Shown piece by piece: positions 8,140 through 14,709 of a DNA stretch of 20,504 nt (positions are counted from its first letter, which is position 1; the number at the start of each line of letters is the position of its first letter). The DNA lies in NCBI GenBank assembly GCA_036266975.1, contig DATAWZ010000002.1:1-20504 (forward strand), written 5' to 3'. Made by a program: the position numbers and the translations under genes. This DNA is from DATAWZ01 sp036266975. GTDB lineage: Bacteria > Actinomycetota > Thermoleophilia > Solirubrobacterales > Solirubrobacteraceae. Under the pieces are notes generated by a model. It was not told the origin of the DNA and did not search any database. It saw nothing but the letters and a program-made list of their open reading frames with translations.

Positions 8140-8951
8140 CGCACCATCGACAGCTGCGGGTGGGTGGCGAGCAGGGTCTGGGTGAAGACGTAGTTGAAGG
8201 TGCCGATCCCGAGGAAGGCGATGACCACCGCCTGGTTGACCGCTCGTCCCACCCCCTCGGCCCCGCCGCTGGCCGTCATGCCCTTGTAGCAGCAGACGAT
8301 CGCCACGATCCCGCCGAACAGCGCGGTCTTGATCAAGGATCCCGCGAATTCCACGGGGGTCGCGTTGGCGAAGTAGTTGCTGAAGAAGGGAGCGAGCGGC
8401 TGGTGGTTCTGCAGGGTGATCAGCACGCCGCCGAGGGTCCCGAAGAAGATCGCGTAGATGTCGTACAGGGCGGTGATCGACGCCAGCGCCAGGAAGCGCG
8501 GGACGACGAGGTTCTTGATCGGGTCGACGCCGAGCACGGCGAGCGCATCGAGCTCCTCACGGATCTTGCGCGCGCCGAGGTCGGCGGTGATCGCGGTGCC
8601 GGCCACGCCGGCGGCCACCACCGCGCACACCAGCGGCGCGAACTCGCGGATGACCGCGATGACGAACAGGCCGCCGAGCCGGTCGAAGGCGCCGAATACG
8701 TTCAGGAAGTTCGCGGCCTGGACACCGGCGGGCCCGTAGGTGAGCGCCAGCGAGGCGGCGATCATCGGGAACCACGTCAGCCGCAGCGTGAACAGGAACT
8801 GGCGGACGAACTCCTTGCCGTACGGATACGGTGGGCGTACGGCGGAGGCAATGGTCAGCGCCGTCAGGCGCCCCATGTCCCCGAACTCGGCCAGCCCGGC
8901 GCGTGCGGGCTCCACCGCCTCTCCGACGCGCCCGATGATCGATTCGGCCAT
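8136..8951 (-). CDS. yrbEA: YrbE/MlaE-type ABC transporter permease (YrbEA)
   Basis: A 271-residue permease and first gene of the mce operon. Residues 1-45 form an amphipathic N-terminus, followed by about five membrane segments. The motif REELDALAVLGVDP at 131-144 is the EExDAL signature of MlaE/YrbE permeases. The ATG at 8951 is preceded on the minus strand by a purine-rich ribosome binding site (GGAGAGAAGG), supporting the start. It is divergent from the lipoate-ligase-family gene across only 67 bases, so the operon promoter must lie there. Its partner is YrbEB, and the substrate class is lipid or sterol-like by family analogy. Confidence 0.95.
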   Translation of the reverse strand: MAESIIGRVGEAVEPARAGLAEFGDMGRLTALTIASAVRPPYPYGKEFVRQFLFTLRLTWFPMIAASLALTYGPAGVQAANFLNVFGAFDRLGGLFVIAVIREFAPLVCAVVAAGVAGTAITADLGARKIREELDALAVLGVDPIKNLVVPRFLALASITALYDIYAIFFGTLGGVLITLQNHQPLAPFFSNYFANATPVEFAGSLIKTALFGGIVAIVCCYKGMTASGGAEGVGRAVNQAVVIAFLGIGTFNYVFTQTLLATHPQLSMVR

Positions 8952-9018
8952 CCCGCCTTCTCTCCGCGCGCAAACCTAGCGTTACCGCCAGTAGCTGTCC
9001 AGTGGGAACCCCGTAGCG
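8952..9018. promoter_or_regulatory. Divergent intergenic region serving the mce operon and the lipoate-ligase-family gene
   Basis: This 67-base gap separates two divergent starts and must hold at least the mce-operon promoter. A minus-strand ribosome binding site lies next to yrbEA. No -10/-35 pair close to consensus was found; weak candidates on the minus strand are TAGGTT and TAACGC. No clear operator palindrome was seen. Confidence 0.35.
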
Positions 9019-9771
9019 GTGCAGAATTCCCAGCACGTGGAGTTGTTCTCCGCCGCCCATCCCGCCGAGCCGGTGCTCGACCTCGCCGTCTCGCACGCGC
9101 TGTTGCTGCAGGTCGCCCGGGGCGAGCGCCCACCGGCGATCCGCCTGTACGAGCCGGCGCGAACGGTCGCGCTGGGCCGGCTGGACGTGCTGCGTCCCGC
9201 CCATCGCCAGGCGGCGGCCGCCGCCCGCGAGCTCGGCTTCACCCCGCTCGTGCGGCTCGGAGGCGGCCACGCCGCGGCCTACGGGCCCGGATCCCTCGTG
9301 TACGAGGAGATCGTCGACGACGGGCGCGTGGACCGCATGCACGAGCGCTTCCGCCGCGTGGCGTCGGGACTGGCCGAGACGCTCAATGGGCTCGGCGCGC
9401 CGGTGAGCGTCGGCCACCTGCCGCGCGAGTACTGCCCGGGCGCGCACAGCCTGATCGCCGCCGGAACGGTCAAGATCGGCGGCCTGGCCCAGCGCATCGT
9501 GCGCGGCGGAGCGCTGTGCAGCACGGCGATCGTGATCGCCGGCGGGCCCGAGGTGAGAGCCGTGCTGACGGCGGTCTACGAGGCGCTGGCCATCGACTGG
9601 GACCCGGCCACGGCCGGCGGCCTGGCCGAGGTCAGCGCCGCGGTCGGCCTGGAGCGAGCGCGAGCGGCGATCGCGGCGCGGCGCGGGACGCCCGCCGATC
9701 TGGACCCGGCGACGCTCGCCCTGGCGCGCGAACTGGTCGGCCGTCACCGCGTCGCCCTTGACGGGCCCTAG
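9019..9771 (+). CDS. Lipoate-protein ligase A family protein (BPL/LplA/LipB fold acyltransferase)
   Basis: A 250-residue protein of the lipoate ligase/octanoyltransferase fold. Visible motifs are the RLGGGHAAA loop at 79-87 (RRxGGG-like), REYCPGAHSL at 136-145, and VKIGGLAQRI at 151-160 with the conserved lysine at 152 (GxKxxGxAQ signature). These proteins attach lipoyl or octanoyl groups to a lysine of lipoyl domains. Cys139 raises the possibility of a LipM-like thioester mechanism, but the family position was not verified. The GTG at 9019 was chosen; an in-frame GTG at 9037 would remove six residues and is also plausible because no strong ribosome binding site precedes either. The stop is 22 bases before the next gene, consistent with a plus-strand operon. 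Confidence 0.8.
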   Translation: MQNSQHVELFSAAHPAEPVLDLAVSHALLLQVARGERPPAIRLYEPARTVALGRLDVLRPAHRQAAAAARELGFTPLVRLGGGHAAAYGPGSLVYEEIVDDGRVDRMHERFRRVASGLAETLNGLGAPVSVGHLPREYCPGAHSLIAAGTVKIGGLAQRIVRGGALCSTAIVIAGGPEVRAVLTAVYEALAIDWDPATAGGLAEVSAAVGLERARAAIAARRGTPADLDPATLALARELVGRHRVALDGP

Positions 9772-9793
9772 GACAGATAGGGAGAATGGGCAC

Positions 9794-10042
9794 GTGCCGA
9801 TCTACGACTTCTGCTGCCCGAGCTGCGAGGAGCGATTCGAGGAGCTGCTCTCCTTCGACGCCGGGGCCCCCTTATGCCCCGCTTGCGGGGCCCCGTCCGA
9901 GCGGGTGATCTCCCGGTTCGCCACGCCCGGCGTGGGTCGAGAGCGCGTCGACTTCTCGCGGGTTCCCTTCGAGCGGGCCGGCGGCGGCTGTTGCGGCGGC
10001 GCCTGCGCCGGGCACGCCCGCCCCGGCACGCACGCGCACTAG
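9794..10042 (+). CDS. FmdB-type zinc ribbon protein
   Basis: An 82-residue protein beginning MPIYDFCCPSC, the classic start of FmdB/CxxC zinc-ribbon regulators, with a second CPAC pair. The zinc ligands are Cys8, Cys11, Cys28 and Cys31. The C-terminus is Gly/Cys/His-rich, with CC at 66-67, Cys71 and several His, which could bind metal. The GTG at 9794 was chosen because it gives the family N-terminus and has GGAGAA 7 bases upstream; an upstream in-frame ATG at 9758 overlaps the preceding gene and adds non-family residues. Leu27 is a TTA codon (9872-9874), rare in DNA of this composition. Its role is unknown beyond presumed regulation or metal binding. Confidence 0.85.
   Translation: MPIYDFCCPSCEERFEELLSFDAGAPLCPACGAPSERVISRFATPGVGRERVDFSRVPFERAGGGCCGGACAGHARPGTHAH
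9862..9895. other. Mutually exclusive inverted repeats within the zinc-ribbon gene
   Basis: Arms 9862-9870 and 9887-9895 are perfect complements (9 bp, all GC, 16-base loop). A second hairpin (9876-9882 with 9885-9891, 2-base loop) uses part of the same right arm, so the two cannot form together. The TTA codon lies in the larger loop. The pattern overlaps the second CxxC codons and may reflect Gly/Pro/Cys codon composition rather than regulation. Confidence 0.4.
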
Positions 10043-10051
10043 CCTCGAGCG

Positions 10052-10717
10052 GTGTATCCCCAGGCCCGCAGCGCCCTGGCCCGGACCGCCCGCGCGCTCG
10101 CCGCCGAGGGGCTCGTCCTCGCGACGGCGGGGAACCTCAGCGTCCGTGAGGGCGAGCATCTGCTGGTGAGCCCGACCGGCGCGCAGCTCGGCGCGCTGGA
10201 GCCCGAGCACGTGGCGGTCGTCGACCGCGACGGCGCGCTCGTGGACGGGCCGTTCGCGGCGACCTCCGAGATGGCGCTGCACCTCGCACTCTACCGCCGG
10301 CCCGACGTGGGCGCGGTGGTCCACGCCCACGCGCCGATCGCCAGCGCGCTCGCCTGCGTGCAGGGCCTGCGGGAGATCCCGGTCGTGCACTACGGGATGC
10401 TCGAGCTCGGCGGGTCGGTGCGGGTGGCCCCGTACGCCACCTACGGCACGCAGGAGCTCGCCGACCTGGTCGCCGCCGCGATGGAGGGGCGCCAGGCCGC
10501 GCTGATGGCCTCACACGGCGCGGTCAGCGTCGGGCCGGACCTCGACGGCGCGATCGCCGCGATGCGTCTGCTGGAGTGGTCGTGCGGGGTCTACTGGCGC
10601 GCGTCGGCGATCGGCACGGCGCACGTGCTCAGCGAGGCCGAGCTGGAGGGCGCGCGCGCGGCGATCGACGGTGCGCGCTACGGAGCCCTGCAGCCGGCCG
10701 CGCCCCCGACGCGCTGA
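10052..10717 (+). CDS. Class II aldolase (FucA/AraD family), possible DHAP-shunt Ald2
   Basis: A 221-residue class II (metal-dependent) aldolase. Visible motifs are GNLS at 27-30, SPTG at 40-43, TSEMALHLALY with Glu73 at the expected catalytic position, HAHAP with zinc ligands His91 and His93, and SHG with His155. These correspond to Glu73, His92, His94 and His155 of E. coli FucA, as recalled. It would cleave a ketose or deoxyribulose 1-phosphate to DHAP and an aldehyde. The GTG start lies 9 bases after the preceding stop, so it reads as the third gene of the lipoate-ligase-family/zinc-ribbon operon. It converges on mtnA, whose product would be its substrate in the DHAP shunt. Fuculose- or ribulose-phosphate substrates remain possible. 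Confidence 0.85.
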   Translation: MYPQARSALARTARALAAEGLVLATAGNLSVREGEHLLVSPTGAQLGALEPEHVAVVDRDGALVDGPFAATSEMALHLALYRRPDVGAVVHAHAPIASALACVQGLREIPVVHYGMLELGGSVRVAPYATYGTQELADLVAAAMEGRQAALMASHGAVSVGPDLDGAIAAMRLLEWSCGVYWRASAIGTAHVLSEAELEGARAAIDGARYGALQPAAPPTR

Positions 10718-10762
10718 CGCGCCGGGCTCGGGCGCCTGCTCGCGGCCCCCGCGGCGCTCGAC

Positions 10763-11743
10763 CTATCCGCCCGCCGCGCCGCCCAATCCCGACGGGGGCC
10801 ATACCCCGTCCTCGGTGATGATCGAGGTGATCAGCGCCGCCGGCGTGACGTCGAAGGCCCAGTTGCGCGCCTCGGCGCCGGCGGGCGCGGTGCGAACGCC
10901 GGCGTAGACGGTGACCTCGGCGGCGTCGCGCTCCTCGATCGGGATCTGCCCGCCGCAGGGCGTCGCCGGGTCGATCGTCGAGCGCGGGGCGGCGACGTGG
11001 AAGGGGACGTCGTGGCGATCGGCGAGCACGGCCAGGGAGTAGGTCCCGATCTTGTTGGCCACGTCGCCGTTCGCGGCGATCCGGTCGGCGCCGACGACGA
11101 TGCGGTCAACGACTCCGCGCATCATCAGCAGACCCGCGCTGGAGTCGCTGACGATCGCGTACGGCGCCCCCGCGCGCTCGAGCTCCCACGCGGTCAGCCG
11201 CGCCCCCTGCAGCAGCGGGCGCGTCTCGTCGACCCACACGTGGGCGACCCGCCCGGCGGCGAAGGCGGTGGTGATCACGCCGAGCGCGGTGCCGCGCCCG
11301 CCGGTGGCCAGCGCACCGGCGTTGCAGTGGGTGAGCACGCGTTCGCCGGGCCCGAACAGGACCGCGCCGTGCTCCCCCATGCGCCGGTCGGCCTCGCGCT
11401 GATCGCGCAGCATCTCGTGGGCGAGCTCGAGCAGATCGCCGCCGCCGGCGTGATGGCGCTCGCCTCGCTCCAGCGCCCAGCCCAGGTTGATCGCGGTCGG
11501 CCGGGTCGCCGCCAGGCGCCGCGCCGCGGCGGGGACGTCGTCGGCGAGCGCGAGGCCGTAGGCGGCGGCGAGCCCGATCAGCGGCGCGCCGCGCACCGCG
11601 AGCGTCTCGATCGCCTCGGCGACCTGCTCGACCTCTGCGCAGCGCAGCCACTGCACCGCGCCCGGCAGCCGGCGCTGGTCGAGCAGCTCAAGGGCCCCGT
11701 CGCGCCAGCGCAGGGGGTCGATCGGCGCCGGGCCCGTGGCCAC
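10763..11743 (-). CDS. mtnA: Methylthioribose-1-phosphate isomerase (MtnA)
   Basis: A 326-residue MtnA/eIF2B-alpha-like isomerase. It has VRGAPLIG at 50-57, THCNAGALATGG with the catalytic Cys at 140, and VVGADRIAANGDVANKIG with the catalytic Asp at 220, all signature positions of the family. It converts 5-methylthioribose 1-phosphate (or 5-deoxyribose 1-phosphate) to the ribulose 1-phosphate in methionine salvage or the DHAP shunt. The GTG start at 11743 is 8 bases after the acyl-CoA ligase stop. The frame is open for 75 more codons upstream, but those run through the ligase coding region and lack MtnA-like sequence. No MtnK, MtnP or other methionine-salvage genes are visible. The 45 bases before the convergent aldolase stop are GC-rich with only a weak inverted repeat. 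Confidence 0.93.
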   Translation of the reverse strand: MATGPAPIDPLRWRDGALELLDQRRLPGAVQWLRCAEVEQVAEAIETLAVRGAPLIGLAAAYGLALADDVPAAARRLAATRPTAINLGWALERGERHHAGGGDLLELAHEMLRDQREADRRMGEHGAVLFGPGERVLTHCNAGALATGGRGTALGVITTAFAAGRVAHVWVDETRPLLQGARLTAWELERAGAPYAIVSDSSAGLLMMRGVVDRIVVGADRIAANGDVANKIGTYSLAVLADRHDVPFHVAAPRSTIDPATPCGGQIPIEERDAAEVTVYAGVRTAPAGAEARNWAFDVTPAALITSIITEDGVWPPSGLGGAAGG

Positions 11744-11751
11744 CCGCGGCC

Positions 11752-13311
11752 CTACCCGACCTGCCGCTCGCGCGCGGCCCAGTAGGGGGCGCGCAGCTCG
11801 CGCTTGAGCACCTTGCCCACCGGGCTGCGTGGCAGCTGCTCGAGGAAGTCGACGCTCTTGGGCGCCTTCATCGAGCCGATCTGCGCCCTGCACAGCTCGA
11901 TCAGCTCGTGCGCGGAGACGCGCTCGCCCCCCTTGAGCTCCACGCACGCCTTGACCGCCTCGCCCCACTTCTCGTCGGGCACGCCGATCACCGCGCAGTC
12001 CTGGACCGCCGGGTGGCGCAGCAGCGCCTGCTCGATCTCGAACGGGAACACGTTGAAGCCGCCCGAGACGATCATGTCGCGCTTGCGGTCGGTGATGTAG
12101 ACGTAGCCGTCACCGTCGCGGTGGCCGACGTCGCCGGTGTGGTGCCAGCCGTGCGCCTGCACCTCGGCCGTCGACGCCTCGTCGTCGAGGTAGCCGCTCA
12201 TCGTGCTCGGCCCGCGCAGGACGATCTCGCCGGTCTCGCCCGCGGGCAGCAGCCGCCCCTCCTCGTCCATCGCCTCCAGCGCGGCGCAGATCACCGTGGG
12301 GCGCCCGCACGAGAGCAGCCGCCCGTGCAGCCGCTCGTCGGCGATCGCCTCGGCGACCTCGGCCGGCGAGATCCACGTCAGGGGGAAGCCCGCCTCGGTC
12401 TGCCCGTAGGCCTGGCACATCACCGGGCCGAGCACCCGCACCGCCTCGCGCAGCTTCTCGGGGGCGATCGGCGCCGCCGCGGAGATCACGTAGCGCAGCG
12501 AGCTGGTGTCGGTGTCCGCCAGCCGCGGGTGGGCGAGCAGCAGGTAGATCAGCGTCGGCGGCAGGAACAGCGTGGTCACCCGCCGGCGCTCGATCAGCTC
12601 GAGCAGCGCGTCGAGGTCGGGCGCGTCCATGAGGATGGTCGTCCCGGCGAACGGGAACTGCGCGAGCGCGATGAGCCCGGCCGCGTGCGTGACCGGGGCG
12701 ATGGCCACGTTGACCGGCGGCGTGTCGAAGTGCCAGCACGTCGACCACGCGAGCACCGAGGTCAGCATGAACTCGTTGGTCGACTGCGTGAGCTTCGGTC
12801 GGCCGGTCGTGCCGCCGGTCGAGCCCTGCGTGCCGAGCGCGTGGAGCGGGACCGGGTGCTCGAGCTGATCGGCGGACTGGCCGGCGCAGAACGCGTCCAT
12901 CGAGGGGTACGCGGTCGCGTCCGAGTCCAGGCAGATGACCTCGCGCAGCTGCGGGATCGCCTCGGTGAAGGCCGGGACCTGCTCGGCGACGCTCGAGTGG
13001 AAGAACAGCACCTCGCAGCGACCGCGGCGCAGGATGTCGACGTTTCCCTCGACCCCGGCGCGGAGGTTCACGTTGCACCACGCGCCGCCCGCCCGCAGTC
13101 CGCCCAGCATCCCCACCATCGTCGGCGAGCAGTTCGGGCTCAGCAGCGCGAAGCGCCCGCCGATGGCCAGCCCGCGGGCGATCAGCGCCCGCGCCAGGCG
13201 ATTGCTCGCCGCCTGAGCCCCGGCGTAGGTGACCTCGCCCCCGGCCCCGGAGAACGCCACCCGCCCGGGGGCGTTGCGCGCGCCGAGGTCGAACAGGTCG
13301 ATGACGTGCAC
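11752..13311 (-). CDS. Acyl-CoA ligase (ANL superfamily, FadD-like)
   Basis: A 519-residue intact ANL-family adenylate-forming ligase. Motifs are the P-loop STGGTTGRPK at 164-173, YGQTEAG at 302-308, TGD at 392-394, DRKRDMIVSGG at 408-418, and PRSPVGKVLKR with the catalytic Lys at 500. These are consistent with ATP-dependent activation of a carboxylic acid to an acyl-CoA. The start is GTG at 13311, 19 bases after the MmoB-like stop, so it is probably cotranscribed with the monooxygenase genes. It could activate an acid formed downstream of hydroxylation and oxidation, but the substrate is not readable from sequence. It contrasts with the degenerate ANL domain encoded at 16514-19600. Confidence 0.93.
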   Translation of the reverse strand: MHVIDLFDLGARNAPGRVAFSGAGGEVTYAGAQAASNRLARALIARGLAIGGRFALLSPNCSPTMVGMLGGLRAGGAWCNVNLRAGVEGNVDILRRGRCEVLFFHSSVAEQVPAFTEAIPQLREVICLDSDATAYPSMDAFCAGQSADQLEHPVPLHALGTQGSTGGTTGRPKLTQSTNEFMLTSVLAWSTCWHFDTPPVNVAIAPVTHAAGLIALAQFPFAGTTILMDAPDLDALLELIERRRVTTLFLPPTLIYLLLAHPRLADTDTSSLRYVISAAAPIAPEKLREAVRVLGPVMCQAYGQTEAGFPLTWISPAEVAEAIADERLHGRLLSCGRPTVICAALEAMDEEGRLLPAGETGEIVLRGPSTMSGYLDDEASTAEVQAHGWHHTGDVGHRDGDGYVYITDRKRDMIVSGGFNVFPFEIEQALLRHPAVQDCAVIGVPDEKWGEAVKACVELKGGERVSAHELIELCRAQIGSMKAPKSVDFLEQLPRSPVGKVLKRELRAPYWAARERQVG

Positions 13312-13330
13312 GCCGGCGAGGCCGCCGCGA

Positions 13331-13654
13331 TCAGTTCGACAGGTACTCCATCGCCTCCAGCGGATCCGAGAAGAGCATCATCGCGTCGTCGGTGTTGACC
13401 TGACGACCGTAGGTGGTGCTCATCTCGTGCTGGATGGAGAACGCGTCGACCTCCTCGCCGAGGATCGCGCTGACCTCGTCGAAGTTGATGATCAGGCGGT
13501 CCTTCCCGCGGATGTCCCAGAACGACGGGCTCTCGTGGATCTCCACGCCTTCGGTGCCGCGCAGCGACGCGGCGACGGCGTCGCCCTCGGCGCTCTTGGA
13601 CATCACGATCCCGACGTAGTCGTAGGACCCCTCGGGGATGCCGTGATCGCTCAT
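13331..13654 (-). CDS. MmoB/DmpM-family monooxygenase coupling (effector) protein
   Basis: A 107-residue protein of the MmoB/DmpM effector family, which binds the diiron hydroxylase and controls substrate access and electron coupling. It has the typical small size, acidic composition, a YDYVGIVMSKSAEGDAVA start and a central beta-alpha core. The ATG shares ATGA (13651-13654) with the beta-subunit stop, setting the start; the long upstream open frame is the beta gene read in another frame. Position and overlap support a single alpha-beta-effector operon. No reductase gene is between or after these genes, unlike the prmABCD order recalled for propane monooxygenases. Confidence 0.88.
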   Translation of the reverse strand: MSDHGIPEGSYDYVGIVMSKSAEGDAVAASLRGTEGVEIHESPSFWDIRGKDRLIINFDEVSAILGEEVDAFSIQHEMSTTYGRQVNTDDAMMLFSDPLEAMEYLSN

Positions 13655-14709
13655 GCGTCGACCCGCAGCCCGAACGGCTCGAGCGACGCGGCGAGCTCGC
13701 CTTCCACCAGCGCCCTCGCGGCGCCGAAGTCGGGCTCGTCCGGTCGGGCCGCGAACAGCGGCTCGAGCGCCTCGGCCGCGGCGCGCGCCTGGGGCAGCCA
13801 CGTGTCCAGCCAGCCCTGCAGCACCTCGCGATTGTGCGCGCCGTGCGTCTCGTGGCCGACCAGGAAGCCGACCAGCGCGGCCATGAAGCGGTTCACCTTC
13901 TGCCATTCCGTCTGTGCGGCGTGGAAGATGACCGGCGTCACCGTGTCCTCGTTGGTCGCGCCGCCGCGCTCGTACAGCTCGCGCCGCAGCAGCACGCCGA
14001 GCACCGGCTCCAGGCACAGGTTCGCGGCGACCAGCACCTCGGCCCAGTCGGCTACCGTGGCGAGCCTCTCCACGTACGCGCGCGCCGGCTGCCAGGGCTC
14101 GTCGTCCAGCCAGCTCTGGCGGGCGGCCTCGATGGGGAACTCGCCGTGGTCCTCCTCGAGGTCCATCGCGTAGAGCACGACCGCCTGCGCCTGGCGCTGC
14201 TTGAAGCCCGCGTCGAAGACGACGAAATGCGCGACCGTGTCCGACAGCGCGTCGCGCGCGGCCGACGCGAGCACGAGCCACAGCCCCTGCTCGACGAACG
14301 CCTCCTGCTGGAGGTTCGCCCGCAGGTACTCGACCCACTCCGGCCGCAGCCGGGCGGGCTGACCATCGCCGCGGGCGACCGCGATCGTCTCCTCGATCTG
14401 ACGCTCGTAGCTCGCGCCTCCCTGGTAGAAGGTCCGCTCCCAGAGCTCGTTGGGGTCGCGGAAAGCGAACCAGTCGTCGTGGCGAAGCGCGGTCGAGCGC
14501 GAATCCCAGGTCGAGCGCCCGTCCTCGAAGAAGACCGAGTACTCGCGGCCGAGGTGACGCTCGGGCGAGGGCTGGGTGTCGACCGTGACGTCCTCGTAGT
14601 GCGAGGCGCGCCGGCCCGAGGGGTCAAACCACTCGAACGTGCGCGCCTCATCGCGGGAGGGGCCCGTGGGAGCCCCTCCCTCGTGATGCACCGGCGGAGT
14701 GACGCTCAT
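13651..14709 (-). CDS. Soluble diiron monooxygenase beta subunit
   Basis: A 352-residue protein resembling the beta (small) hydroxylase subunit of propane/toluene/methane-type soluble diiron monooxygenases. It is largely alpha-helical, with a ferritin-like fold expected, and carries a central helical stretch with FDAGFKQRQAQAVVLYAMDL. In these enzymes the beta subunit does not hold the active iron pair but forms the core of the alpha-beta hydroxylase. It starts by a 4-bp overlap (ATGA, 14706-14709) with the alpha gene and ends by the same overlap with the MmoB-like gene, implying coupled translation in stoichiometric amounts. The N-terminal 60 residues are polar and poorly conserved in appearance. 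Confidence 0.88.
   Translation of the reverse strand: MSVTPPVHHEGGAPTGPSRDEARTFEWFDPSGRRASHYEDVTVDTQPSPERHLGREYSVFFEDGRSTWDSRSTALRHDDWFAFRDPNELWERTFYQGGASYERQIEETIAVARGDGQPARLRPEWVEYLRANLQQEAFVEQGLWLVLASAARDALSDTVAHFVVFDAGFKQRQAQAVVLYAMDLEEDHGEFPIEAARQSWLDDEPWQPARAYVERLATVADWAEVLVAANLCLEPVLGVLLRRELYERGGATNEDTVTPVIFHAAQTEWQKVNRFMAALVGFLVGHETHGAHNREVLQGWLDTWLPQARAAAEALEPLFAARPDEPDFGAARALVEGELAASLEPFGLRVDA

Noticed and set aside
10718..10762. Bidirectional terminator between the aldolase and mtnA
   Set aside because: Only a weak GC inverted repeat (GCGCC/GGCGC) is present, without a T-tract on either strand.
11744..11968. Longer start for MtnA
   Set aside because: The extra residues are an Arg/Gly-rich shadow of the acyl-CoA ligase C-terminus. 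The GTG at 11743 gives a normal-length MtnA.
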